Shown here piece after piece: positions 7,419 through 14,871 of a stretch of 17,242 bases of DNA. Under the pieces are notes generated by a model. The model did not search any database and was not told the DNA's origin. It saw only the letters and a list, made by a program, of their open reading frames with translations. The stretch is from CALCHX01 sp035761165. GTDB taxonomy: Bacteria > Gemmatimonadota > Gemmatimonadetes > Gemmatimonadales > Gemmatimonadaceae. The stretch lies in the NCBI GenBank assembly GCA_035761165.1, contig DASTRO010000210.1, positions 1 through 17,242 on the forward strand, written 5' to 3'. The position numbers and the translations under genes are program-made. Every line of letters begins with the position of its first letter. Within the stretch, counting starts at the first letter, position 1.

Positions 7419-8996
7419 TCACTCCTTCGGCAGCGGCTGTCGCACCAGCTCGCCGATCCCAGTGGCGCGAAGCGTCGGCTCCACCGAGGCGCGGTCGCCC
7501 ACCACGACGATCGCCAGGTGCGAGGGATCGATGTACTGGCGGGCCACGCGCTGCACGTCCGCCTGGGTGACGGCGGCGATGCCGGCCGAGTAGTGGTCGT
7601 AGTAGTCGAGCGGCAGGTCGTAGAGCGCGATCGGGACGAGCTGGTTGGCGATGTCGCCCGTCGTCTCGAAGTCGCCGGGGAGCTGGAGCTGCAGGTAGCG
7701 CTTCGTCTTCTGCAGCTCGTCCTGCGGCACCGTGTCGCGGATGGCGCGCAGCTCGCGCATGAACTCGATGAGCGCCGAATCCGTCTTCGCGGCCACGATC
7801 TCGCCGCGCGCCGTGAACGGGCCGGGCATGCGGCGCATCGAGAAGGAGGAGCCGGCGCCGTAGGTGTAGCCGTGCGTCTCGCGCAGGTTCTGATTCAGCC
7901 GGCTGGTGAAGGAGCCGCCGAGCACCGTGTTCATGACGAGCAGCGGGAAGTAGTCGCGCGTCGAGCGCGCCACTCCGATCCCGCCGATGCGCACCGACGA
8001 CTGCGCCGCACCGGGCTTGTCCACCAGGATGATGCGGGTCGGGCCGGCGGAGGGCGCGGCGGCGGCGGTCACCGCGGGCACGTCGCGCCGCTCCCAGTCA
8101 CCGAAGAGCGCGCCGACGCGGCGCGCGACGTCGTCCGGCTGCACGTCGCCGACGACGATGAGCACCGCGTTGTTGGGCCGGTAGTAGCGCTCGTAGAAGC
8201 CGCGCACGTCGGCGCCGGTGATGGCGCGCGTCGTCGCCTCCGTGCCGGTGAGCGGGCGGCCGTAGGGATGCTCGTCGCCGAACACCGCGGCGGGGAAGAC
8301 CCGGTCGGCGATGGCCGGCCCGCGGTCACGGAGCTGGACCAGCTGGGTGAGCCGCTCGGCGCGCAGCCGCTCCAGCTCCTTGGCCGGAAAGGTGGGGCGG
8401 AGCGCGACGTCGGCGAAGAGCGCCAGGGCGCTGTCGAGCCGCGCCGTGGGCGCGTGCAGCGACACGCTGGAGAGGTCCCAGCCACTGCCGGTGGACAGGT
8501 CCACGCCGAGGTAGGCTTCCTGATCGGCGATGGCCAGCGCGTCGCGGCCGCCGGCGCCCTCGTCGAAGAGCGACGCGGTGAGCGTGGCCAGCCCCGTGCG
8601 ATCGGCCGGATCGGCCTCGGCCCCGGTGCGTACGACGAGCACCAGATCGGCCACCGGCAGCTCGTGGTGCTCCACGACGAGCAGGCGGAGTCCGTTGGGG
8701 AGCGTCCGCTCGACGACCGGCGGGACGGTGAGCGGCTTCGGCTCGGGGAGCTCGGGCGGCCGTGTCGGGAAGCCGACCGTGTCGGCGACGGCGGCGCGCC
8801 GGAGCGACGGCGCCGCCACCGTGTCGCGCGTGGCGGCGCCGTCGCGGGCCGCCGCGCTGTCGCGCCCGGTGGAGGTGGTGGGCGTGGCCGTGCGCGCGCC
8901 GGAGGCGTCCGGCGGCGGCGCGGCCTGCGGCGAGTGGGCGCAGCCCGCGGCTGCGGCGAGGGCGACGAGCGCCGGGAGCAGGACGCGGGCGCTCAC
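7419..8996 (-). CDS. M16 family peptidase-like lipoprotein, non-catalytic partner subunit
   Basis: The 525-residue product has a lipoprotein signal (AAAAGC, Cys19) and an Ala/Pro/Thr-rich linker to about residue 90, then an M16 fold from ERTLPNGLRLLVVEHHELP (about 96-114). Where active M16 enzymes have HxxEH, this protein reads GLATLTASLFDEG (135-147), with Thr, Ala and Ser in place of the zinc ligands and catalytic Glu. It keeps the C-terminal-domain motif SRLNQNLRETHGYTYGA (about 363-379), which carries the Arg/Tyr pair that completes the active site of two-subunit M16B enzymes. HPYGRPLTG and YRPNNAVLIVVGD are further family motifs. It starts with GTG inside the stop codon of the catalytic subunit gene (GTGA overlap), implying translational coupling and equal synthesis. 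The likely role is the partner half of a periplasmic heterodimeric peptidase. Confidence 0.9.
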   Translation of the reverse strand: MSARVLLPALVALAAAAGCAHSPQAAPPPDASGARTATPTTSTGRDSAAARDGAATRDTVAAPSLRRAAVADTVGFPTRPPELPEPKPLTVPPVVERTLPNGLRLLVVEHHELPVADLVLVVRTGAEADPADRTGLATLTASLFDEGAGGRDALAIADQEAYLGVDLSTGSGWDLSSVSLHAPTARLDSALALFADVALRPTFPAKELERLRAERLTQLVQLRDRGPAIADRVFPAAVFGDEHPYGRPLTGTEATTRAITGADVRGFYERYYRPNNAVLIVVGDVQPDDVARRVGALFGDWERRDVPAVTAAAAPSAGPTRIILVDKPGAAQSSVRIGGIGVARSTRDYFPLLVMNTVLGGSFTSRLNQNLRETHGYTYGAGSSFSMRRMPGPFTARGEIVAAKTDSALIEFMRELRAIRDTVPQDELQKTKRYLQLQLPGDFETTGDIANQLVPIALYDLPLDYYDHYSAGIAAVTQADVQRVARQYIDPSHLAIVVVGDRASVEPTLRATGIGELVRQPLPKE

Positions 8997-10378
8997 TGGG
9001 CCACCCCCGTCACCATGAGCGAGCGCCGGCCCTGCGGCACCACGGTGAGCGTCACCCGCGGCTGGCGCAGGTACTGCCGCGCCACCCGCTGCACGTCGGC
9101 CGCGGTCACCGCGTCGTAGCGGGCGGCGTCCTGCCGCGCGTAGTCCGGCGTGCCGACGAAGTAGTCGTAGTAGTTCAGCTGGTCGGCCTTGCCGAAGACG
9201 CTGGCCAGGCGGCTCAGCATCCGGCTCTGGAAGGTGTTGCGCGCCCGCTCCAGCTCGCGTGCGTCGATGCCGTCGCGCGTGAGCTTCGCGATCTCCTCGT
9301 TGACGAGCCGCTGCATCTCCGTGGGGGTGTGGCCCGGCTTGGGCGTGACGACGATCTGGAACATGCCGTCCAGCCGCGCGCTCCAGTTGCTGGCACTGAC
9401 GTCCTGCGCCGCCTGCAGCTCGTAGACGAGCCGCCTGTAGAGCCGCGAGTTCTTGTCACCCGCCAGCACGTAGGCCAGCACGTCGAGCGCCGCGTCGTCG
9501 GCGTGGAAGGCCTTCACGCCGTGCCACGTGTCGTAGACGCGCGGCAGCTGCACGCGATCCTCCAGCACGAGGAAGGTGTCGCGCGGCACGCGCACCTCGG
9601 GCACCGTGGGACGCGGCGGGATCGTCGGGCCGCGCGGGATGCCGCCGAAGTAGCGCGTGATCCACGCCTTCACCGAGTCGGGCCGGAAGTCGCCGGCGAT
9701 GGCGATGGAGGCGTTGTTGGGCGCGTAGTAGGTGCGGAAGAAGCCCTGCACGTCCGCCAGCGTCGCGGCGCTGAGGTCCGCCATCGAGCCGATGACGTCC
9801 CACGAGTACGGGTGCTCGGGCGGGAAGAGCGCCGCCAGGATCGTCTCGTCGGCGCGGCCGTAGGGGACGTTGTCCACCCCCTGCCGGCGCTCGTTCTTCA
9901 CGACGTCGCGCTGCAGGTCGAGCTTGGGCTGGTCCATCGTCGGCAGGAGGTGCCCCATGCGGTCGGCCTCCAGCCAGAGCGCGAGCGGCAGCGCGTGGGA
10001 GGGCATCCACTCGTAGTAGTTGGTGCGGTCCTGCGTCGTGGAGCCATTGTTGTTGGCGCCGGCCGACTCCAGCCAGACGTCGAAGGATCCCACCGGCACG
10101 TGCTGCGAGCCCATGAACATGATGTGCTCGAAGAGGTGCGCGAAGCCGGTGCGCCCCCGCTGCTCGTCGCCCGAGCCGACATGATACCAGACGTCGACGG
10201 CGACGAGGGGGACGGAGTGGTCCTCGTGGAGGATCACCTGGAGCCCATTGGGCAGGGTGAACGTCTCGTACGGGATCGCCGGCACCCCCTGCCCGGCCGC
10301 CGGGCGGCCGGGCGCGAGGAGGGCGAGCGCCGCGGCGACGACCGCGGCCTGGGGAGCGATGCGACGGGCACGCTTCAC
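8993..10378 (-). CDS. M16 family zinc peptidase, catalytic subunit
   Basis: The 461-residue product starts with a signal sequence (basic KRARR, hydrophobic 10-24, PAAGQ near 26-30), then the M16 N-terminal domain TLPNGLQVILHEDHSVP. Zinc motif HLFEH is at 81-85 and the distal ligand Glu163 lies in KNERRQGVDN, about 78 residues on, as usual. HPYSWDVIGS and YAPNNASIAIAGD are family motifs. The second domain shows GDKNSRLYRRLVYELQ (about 345-361) but no clear Arg/Tyr motif of the LREtxGytY kind; that motif sits on the neighbouring subunit. The GTG start at 10378 is chosen over an upstream GTG because GGAGG (10387-10391) lies 8 nt before it and the signal sequence follows directly. It probably degrades peptides in the periplasm together with the downstream partner. 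Confidence 0.92.
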   Translation of the reverse strand: MKRARRIAPQAAVVAAALALLAPGRPAAGQGVPAIPYETFTLPNGLQVILHEDHSVPLVAVDVWYHVGSGDEQRGRTGFAHLFEHIMFMGSQHVPVGSFDVWLESAGANNNGSTTQDRTNYYEWMPSHALPLALWLEADRMGHLLPTMDQPKLDLQRDVVKNERRQGVDNVPYGRADETILAALFPPEHPYSWDVIGSMADLSAATLADVQGFFRTYYAPNNASIAIAGDFRPDSVKAWITRYFGGIPRGPTIPPRPTVPEVRVPRDTFLVLEDRVQLPRVYDTWHGVKAFHADDAALDVLAYVLAGDKNSRLYRRLVYELQAAQDVSASNWSARLDGMFQIVVTPKPGHTPTEMQRLVNEEIAKLTRDGIDARELERARNTFQSRMLSRLASVFGKADQLNYYDYFVGTPDYARQDAARYDAVTAADVQRVARQYLRQPRVTLTVVPQGRRSLMVTGVAQ

Positions 10379-10414
10379 GGGAGCTGCCTCCGGTGATCGA
10401 CGGCGTGGGCTGGT

Positions 10415-10451
10415 GGGGAAAACGAAAACGCACCGCAGAGGATGCGGTGCG
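10415..10451 (-). terminator. Intrinsic terminator downstream of the WYL gene
   Basis: Read on the minus strand: a 9-bp stem CGCACCGCA/TGCGGTGCG (10443-10451 with 10429-10437), loop of 5 nt, followed at once by TTTTCGTTTT (10428-10419). It lies 75 bp after the WYL stop and only about 30 bp before the ribosome site of the M16 operon. It therefore either separates the two units or attenuates read-through into the peptidase genes. Confidence 0.8.
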
Positions 10452-10526
10452 GTGCGGCGTGCTGGCAATGGCGCAGGGTCCCGGGCCACCGGGCGGCGGA
10501 GGCGAACGCCGCCACCCGGTCGCGTG

Positions 10527-10772
10527 CTACAGGTCCACCGGCCGCCGCGGCTGGAAGGAGCGCGGCGTCACCTCGACGCGCCGGATCTCGTCCAGCGCCA
10601 GGGTGCGGAACTCGTTGCGCAGGTACGAGAAGGCGATGAGCCGTCCGTCCTGGATGGCGTACGGCTCGAGCTCGCGCTCGTAGCACCGTCCGCCGGGGGT
10701 ACACTCGAACTGGATGAGCACGCGGCGCTGCTCGCGGCCAGCCTCGCGAATGATGTCCTCGAAGTGCGTCAT
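10527..10772 (-). CDS. Stand-alone WYL-domain small protein
   Basis: The 81-residue product reads as a nearly complete WYL domain and nothing else: REQRRVLIQFECTPGGRCYE, then RELEPYAIQDGRLIAFSYL, RNEFRTLALDEIRRVEVT and a final SFQPRRPVDL. This matches the family pattern of a small beta-barrel with ePyal, then g-r-f-ldRI-v-v (family knowledge). WYL domains normally follow an HTH in ligand-sensing regulators, and some bind nucleic acid or nucleotides; no HTH is encoded here. GGAGG (10778-10782) lies 5 nt before the ATG. Two cysteines (24 and 30) flank a TPGGR turn. The gene ends at a strong intrinsic terminator. Its function and any link to the M16 genes downstream are unknown. Confidence 0.8.
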   Translation of the reverse strand: MTHFEDIIREAGREQRRVLIQFECTPGGRCYERELEPYAIQDGRLIAFSYLRNEFRTLALDEIRRVEVTPRSFQPRRPVDL

Positions 10773-11053
10773 GCCTTCCTCCGGAGGGCAAGGGTGGTCG
10801 TGGCGACGCCTCGCGGCGTCAGTGGGATCGCTACACAGCCTCCATCGACGGCGGCGGCCGGATGGGCCGCCGCACACCTGAGAAGTGAGATTGTGAGGGG
10901 ACGCCGGCCGATGCCGGCCCTCCTTCGTAGTATCTCCCCGGGCCAGCCCCCGGCGCAACCCGGGGCGTCCGATCGTGTCCGCGGGGCGACGTCCGCGATA
11001 CGGCGACGGGCCACCCGTGCCGAGTGGCGCGGCGCCCTGGCGGAACGCCGCGA

Positions 11054-11230
11054 CCCCGGTTAGGGTACGGGGCAGCGTCGCGAATGCCGCGACGGGGAAT
11101 GCCCCATGTCGAACCCTGCAGCGAGGAGGTGATCCATTGTCTACGTCTTCCAGTAACATTCGGGTCGCCGCGGCCGCCTGACCAGCTCACGGTAGGTTGC
11201 GCACCGGCGCCCGAATGATGGGAAGCCGGT
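11054..11230 (+). promoter_or_regulatory. Candidate structured leader with extended Shine-Dalgarno sequence
   Basis: On the plus strand, three consecutive small hairpins (11054-11072, 11077-11093, 11094-11105) precede AGGAGGTGATCC (11124-11135), a 12-nt perfect complement of the usual bacterial 16S rRNA 3' tail. A TTG follows at 11137. A further hairpin with an internal loop (ACCGGC 11203-11208 with GCCGGT 11225-11230) lies downstream. No plus-strand gene follows for about 4 kb. Whether this is a small RNA, a leader or chance cannot be decided from the sequence. Confidence 0.4.
11137..11181 (+). CDS. Possible 14-codon ORF behind an extended Shine-Dalgarno sequence
   Basis: TTG at 11137 opens a 14-codon frame (MSTSSSNIRVAAAA) ending in TGA at 11179-11181. 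Its ribosome site AGGAGG (11124-11129) is 7 nt upstream, the best spacing in this window, and is part of a 12-nt match to the 16S tail. An 8-codon ATG frame (11106-11132, MSNPAARR) ends with its TGA inside that Shine-Dalgarno sequence, so the two could be translationally linked. I do not recognise the peptide. It could be a leader peptide, a very small protein or a chance frame. Confidence 0.3.
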   Translation: MSTSSSNIRVAAAA

Positions 11231-11332
11231 ACATCGGGGGGATTCGCGGTCGAACGGGCACCGCGGGTCTCCCCGCTTCCATTTCCCGGCCACCCGGTTC
11301 CGCCCGCGCGCGACCCCGGCCGCTGCCGGCCC

Positions 11333-12541
11333 TCAGGACGCGCCGCCCCGCGCCACGACGCGCGCGAGGTTCTCCGGATTGAAGAAGGCCGCGCGCGGCG
11401 TCATCCCCTCGTAGGCCAGGAAGAAGCGGTTCGTCTCCTCCTGGTGGCCGCGCAGCGCGGCGCGCAGGCGGCGCGTCTCGGTCGGCATCGGCCGGAACTG
11501 CGCCATCTGCAGGTTCTGCTGATAGTCGTCCAGGGATGCCGCGTTCCGGCGCGGCTCGTAGTCCGCCAGCGCGGCGTCGAGCGGTCGGCGCCCGCTCAGC
11601 CCCTCGTCCAGCGCCTCCGCCAGCAACTCGGCATCCCGCAGCGCGTCGCAGATGCCCAGCGCGAGGTACGGATCCTTGTGGCACCCCGCGTCCCCCACCA
11701 GCGCCCACCCCGGACCGGCCGGCGCGCGGAGGAAATTGGGCACGTCGGTCGCGCCGTAGAAGCGCTCCACGCGCCGTCCGCCCCGCACGCGCGCGGCGAG
11801 CGGGGGGATCCGGTCCACCACCGCCATGAAGGCCCGCTCGAGGTCGGCGCGCACCGCGGGGAGCTCGGCGACGTCCCAGGCGATGAACACCGCCGTGAGG
11901 TCGTGGTTGGTCGGGAAGACGAGCGTGACGCTGCGGCCACGGACGTACACCTCGAGCCCGTCGGGCGGCACGTCGCTCCAGTAGGACCAGTACCAGCAGG
12001 TGAGGGGCGGCGTTGTCTCGTACGCGCGCGCGCCGACGGCGCGCGCGAGCCGCGAGTGCCGTCCGTCCGCGCCGACGACCACGGTGGCGCGCTCCGCGGC
12101 GCTGCCGCCCTCACGCCTGGATCGTCCGCGAATGCCCACGACGCGACCATCCTCGGCGATGAACTCCTCCACCGCGAAGGCGTCGCGCAGCTCGGCCCCG
12201 GCCTCCACGGCGGCCTCCACGAGCACCCGGTCGAGCGCCACGCGCCGCGGACCGTAGCCCAGCGCCACGCCGTCGACGGCCAGCCCGCGGCCGGTCAGCG
12301 GGAAGTCGTCGGCGTCGATCGTCATCGACGTGACGGCGGGGCAGTTCGTCGCCACGATGCGGTCGAGCAGCCCCCACTGCTGCAGCCGCCGGGGGCCGTG
12401 TCGATGGATGAAGTGGCCGTGCGGGATGTCGCTCGGGAAGGTGGCCCGGTCGACGAGGAGGACGCGGTGCCCCTTCCGCGCCAGCAGCATGGCGGTGGCC
12501 GCCCCGGCGCACCGCGCTCCGACGACGATTACGTCGAGCAT
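11333..12541 (-). CDS. FAD-dependent oxidoreductase / monooxygenase-like (geranylgeranyl reductase-like fold)
   Basis: The 402-residue product opens with a Rossmann FAD-binding motif in the VGARCAG variant (MLDVIVVGARCAGAATAMLL) and the acidic end of strand 2 in VLLVDRATFPSD. A DG motif VVGADGRHSRLARAVGA lies near residues 150-165 and a GD motif WALVGDAGCHKDP near 278-290, followed by ALGICDALRDAELLAEAL. These three motifs mark the PHBH/geranylgeranyl-reductase flavoprotein group. The substrate cannot be told; hydroxylation or reduction of an aromatic or isoprenoid compound are options. The ATG at 12541 is chosen because GGAGG (12547-12551) is 5 nt upstream and the FAD motif starts immediately after it; a longer upstream frame is Arg-rich and unlikely. 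It is the last gene of the minus-strand cluster, 238 bp after the YqaA-like gene. Confidence 0.9.
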   Translation of the reverse strand: MLDVIVVGARCAGAATAMLLARKGHRVLLVDRATFPSDIPHGHFIHRHGPRRLQQWGLLDRIVATNCPAVTSMTIDADDFPLTGRGLAVDGVALGYGPRRVALDRVLVEAAVEAGAELRDAFAVEEFIAEDGRVVGIRGRSRREGGSAAERATVVVGADGRHSRLARAVGARAYETTPPLTCWYWSYWSDVPPDGLEVYVRGRSVTLVFPTNHDLTAVFIAWDVAELPAVRADLERAFMAVVDRIPPLAARVRGGRRVERFYGATDVPNFLRAPAGPGWALVGDAGCHKDPYLALGICDALRDAELLAEALDEGLSGRRPLDAALADYEPRRNAASLDDYQQNLQMAQFRPMPTETRRLRAALRGHQEETNRFFLAYEGMTPRAAFFNPENLARVVARGGAS

Positions 12542-12779
12542 GCTCACCTCCAGTCCGTCCACATGGGCCGCGTCCGGCGAGGGTCGCATCCGCCTCATGC
12601 GCCGAGGTCGGCGGCGGCACGCCGGTCGGGGACGCGCCGCTGCCACGATCGGGGCATCCGGGCCGGCGGCGCAAGAGCGGAGCGCGATGCTCGGCGCGCC
12701 GGCCCAGCCCGCCCACGAGCGGCCGACGGCGGCGTGCCCCTCCCGACGCGACGCTGCCGAGCCGGCCCTCGCCGGAACG

Positions 12780-13385
12780 CTACTCCGGGAGCGGACGTGC
12801 CGGGATGCGCGTCGTCGCTGGCGGCACGCCGGCGCGGCGCGACAGCCAGTCGAGCAGGCGCGGGCCGGCCAGCCGCACCACCACGGCGAGCGTGCCGAAG
12901 CGCAGCATCCGGCCGGCCACCAGCGCCGGGACGAACAGGGCGACGGGGACGCCGAACGCCCCCGCCCCGATGCACACGGCCTTGCTCGGCAGCGGCGAGA
13001 TGGTGCTCAGCAGCACGAGCAGCCAGCCGCGCCGCTCGAAGGCCGCGCGGCTGGTGTCCAGCATCCGGTCGCTCACCCCCACCAGGTGGAGGAGCGGCCG
13101 GCCCACCTCGTCGAACGCCTGCGCGCCGATGCCGTAGGCCAGCAGCCCGCCCGCGCTCGTCCCGGCCACTGCCCAGAGGGCCAGGCGGAGCGCGGCGCCG
13201 GGGTCGGCGACGGCGAGCGGCAGGAAGACGGCATCCGTGGGGCCCGGCATGACCGAGCCCTGCAGGAAGCCCCACCCCCCGACCGACGCGCCGCCCCACC
13301 CCGACTCCGCCCAGCGGTGGAAGCGGGCGATGAGGCGGTAGACCCGCCGCGCCAGCCAGCCGGCGCCGGCCGCGTCGCGCGTCAG
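12780..13385 (-). CDS. DedA/YqaA-like (VTT domain) membrane protein, probable CTG start
   Basis: From an internal ATG (13250) the frame gives 156 residues, but homology-like sequence extends upstream in the same frame: YRLIARFHRWAESGWGG, then GWGFLQGSVMPGPTDAVFLPLA, which matches the usual N-terminus of YqaA/DedA proteins. Later segments LALWAVAGTSAGGLLAYGIG and LLVLLSTISPLPSKAVCIGAGAF, followed by GVPVALFVPALVAGRMLRFG, are the re-entrant and membrane helices of the VTT fold. No ATG, GTG or TTG occurs in frame upstream of 13250. The best start is CTG at 13385, whose TG overlaps the TGA of the dehydrogenase gene (CTGA), with GGAG 3 nt upstream. This gives 201 residues, normal for the family. 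DedA-type proteins act in lipid or undecaprenyl-phosphate transport; the role here is inferred. The exact start is uncertain. Confidence 0.8.
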   Translation of the reverse strand: MTRDAAGAGWLARRVYRLIARFHRWAESGWGGASVGGWGFLQGSVMPGPTDAVFLPLAVADPGAALRLALWAVAGTSAGGLLAYGIGAQAFDEVGRPLLHLVGVSDRMLDTSRAAFERRGWLLVLLSTISPLPSKAVCIGAGAFGVPVALFVPALVAGRMLRFGTLAVVVRLAGPRLLDWLSRRAGVPPATTRIPARPLPE

Positions 13386-14797
13386 CGGCTCCCCGTGTAG
13401 CTGATCCGGTAGACGCGCCCGCCCCGGTCGTCGGCGACGAGGAGCGAGCCGTCGGACGCCTGCGCGAGCCCCACCGGCCGGTGCTCGGCCGCCTGTCGCG
13501 AGGCGCTGCCGGCGCCGGCGCCGGGGAAGCCCGAGGCGAACACCTCGTACTGCCCGGCGGCCTGCCCGTCACGCAGCGGCTGGAAGGTCACGTTGAAGCC
13601 CGCCTGGGCGCCGGACCGGTTCCACGACCCGTGGAAGGCGATGAAGACGCCGTCGTGATAGCGCGCCGGGAACTGGCGGCCGTCGTAGAAGAGCAGCCCG
13701 AGCGGCGCCCAGTGCCCTGGAAAGACCGCCACCGGCGCCTTGACGCTCGCGCACCGCCCCACCTCGCTGCCGTCGCCGCCGTACTCCGGGGCGAGCACCA
13801 TCCGCTGGTGGTCCGTGCTGTAGTAGCAGTAGGGCCAGCCGAAGTCGTCCCCCTGGTTCACCTGCAGCAGCTCCTCACCCGGGTTCTCGCTCCCCGCGCG
13901 CTCGTCGAACAGCTCCCCCCAGTTCTCGTGCAGCTGGTCGCGGCCGTTCTGCGCCGCCCAGAGCTCGCCGCCCGGCCCCAGCGCCAGGGCGACGGCGTTG
14001 CGAATCCCCGTCGCGAAGCGCGCGTCGGGGGAGAAGCGCTGCCCGGTGCGGTTGGCGTCGAAGCGCCAGATGCCGGCCCGCGTCTCGAGCTCGGTGCACG
14101 GGTCGTGGCCTTTCGATCCCTCCTGCCGGTCGGCGACCTGGCAGGCGTTGGTGCGCGAGCCGATGTTCACCAGCAGGTTCCCGCGGCCGTCGAGGACGAA
14201 AGTGTGCGCCTGGTGCCCCCCGGTGGGCAGCCCCGAGACGATCGTGTCGGCCGCGCCGGCAGGGCGCATCGCGTCCGCCGGCAGGCGGTAGCGGAGGATC
14301 GCCCCGGTGGCGTCGATGTAGAGGTTCTCGCCGTCCAGCCGGATCCCGGTGCCGCCGGCCGGGCCGAAGCTCGCGCGCACGTCGGCGCGGCCGTCGCCCG
14401 TCGTGTCGCGCAGCACGACCACGCCGCCGGAGTCTCCCCGCGGCACGCGCATCCGCATGACGAGCACGTCCCCGTTCGGCCGGACGGCGAGATGGCGTGG
14501 GCCGCCCAACTCGTCGGCGTAGACCGCGGCGCAGAAGCCGTCCGGGAGGGTGAGGCCGGCGTCATCGTCGGCGCAGGCGGCGGGCTGGGCCGGGACGATC
14601 GAGTCCGCGGCGGTGGACGTGCGCGCCGCGACGCTGCTGTCGGCGAGGGCGGAGTCCGCGGCCCCGGCGTCGCGGCCGGCGCAGCCGACCAGCACGGCCA
14701 GCGGCAGGATGGGCAGGAGGACCAACGCCGCGACGACGCGGCCGGGCCGCCGATCGTGGCGGGGTACGGGTGCGCGATGCCGGGAGGAAGCGTGCAT
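13382..14797 (-). CDS. PQQ-type sugar (sorbosone) dehydrogenase-like lipoprotein
   Basis: The 471-residue product has a lipoprotein signal (AALVLLPILPLAVLVGC, Cys39), a low-complexity linker to about residue 73, then a six-bladed propeller of the soluble glucose/sorbosone dehydrogenase family. Typical motifs are LPDGFCAAVYADELGGPRHL (85-103), GGHQAHTF (193-200), LLVNIGSR (208-215), FATGIRNA (261-268, with the Arg-Asn pair of the cofactor-facing loop), QGDDFGWPYC (315-324) and FHGSWNR (388-394). Members oxidise sugars or aldoses with PQQ in the periplasm, but many are uncharacterised and the substrate here is unknown. The start ATG has no good ribosome site. It is fixed only by the signal sequence. 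The next gene (YqaA-like) begins at the stop codon. It is divergent from ftsH. Confidence 0.9.
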   Translation of the reverse strand: MHASSRHRAPVPRHDRRPGRVVAALVLLPILPLAVLVGCAGRDAGAADSALADSSVAARTSTAADSIVPAQPAACADDDAGLTLPDGFCAAVYADELGGPRHLAVRPNGDVLVMRMRVPRGDSGGVVVLRDTTGDGRADVRASFGPAGGTGIRLDGENLYIDATGAILRYRLPADAMRPAGAADTIVSGLPTGGHQAHTFVLDGRGNLLVNIGSRTNACQVADRQEGSKGHDPCTELETRAGIWRFDANRTGQRFSPDARFATGIRNAVALALGPGGELWAAQNGRDQLHENWGELFDERAGSENPGEELLQVNQGDDFGWPYCYYSTDHQRMVLAPEYGGDGSEVGRCASVKAPVAVFPGHWAPLGLLFYDGRQFPARYHDGVFIAFHGSWNRSGAQAGFNVTFQPLRDGQAAGQYEVFASGFPGAGAGSASRQAAEHRPVGLAQASDGSLLVADDRGGRVYRISYTGSR

Positions 14798-14871
14798 GGG
14801 AACGGGGGCTGGGTCCGCCCCGCATCGGGCAGTGCGGACGTGGAGGTGGTGCTGCCGCGACCGTGACGCCG

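Larger units (their letters stand above)
10773..11332. other. 560-bp region without a conventional gene; hairpin-rich
   Basis: No open frame here shows coding character I trust. The part next to the WYL gene holds three GC hairpins: 10805-10820 (6-bp stem, TCGC loop), 10851-10873 (perfect 9-bp stem GCGGCGGCC/GGCCGCCGC, 5-nt loop) and 10903-10918 (6-bp stem, CGAT loop). They would lie in the WYL leader or promoter. The right half contains the plus-strand hairpin series and extended Shine-Dalgarno mini-ORF described separately. The last 100 bp before the oxidoreductase stop codon show nothing clear. In DNA this GC-rich, short stems are common by chance. Confidence 0.5.

Noticed and set aside
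7518..10396. Long plus-strand frames (533 and 544 codons) opposite the M16 genes
   Set aside because: Compositionally biased, no recognisable domain, and the minus strand encodes clear M16 proteins.
10769..11014. 81-codon minus-strand frame upstream of the WYL gene
   Set aside because: No ribosome site, Arg/Ala-rich, overlaps several hairpins and the start of the WYL gene; no recognisable domain.
11124..11135. GGATCACCTCCT on the minus strand, like the 3' end of 16S rRNA
   Set aside because: The flanking sequence does not match 16S rRNA at all; it is better read on the plus strand as an extended Shine-Dalgarno sequence.
11320..11332. Hairpin GGCCG/CGGCC just after the oxidoreductase stop
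   Set aside because: Only a 5-bp stem and no T-tract; stems of this size are expected by chance in such GC-rich DNA.
11444..13252. 602-codon plus-strand frame opposite the oxidoreductase
   Set aside because: Arg/His-rich, no motifs, antisense to a clear FAD enzyme.
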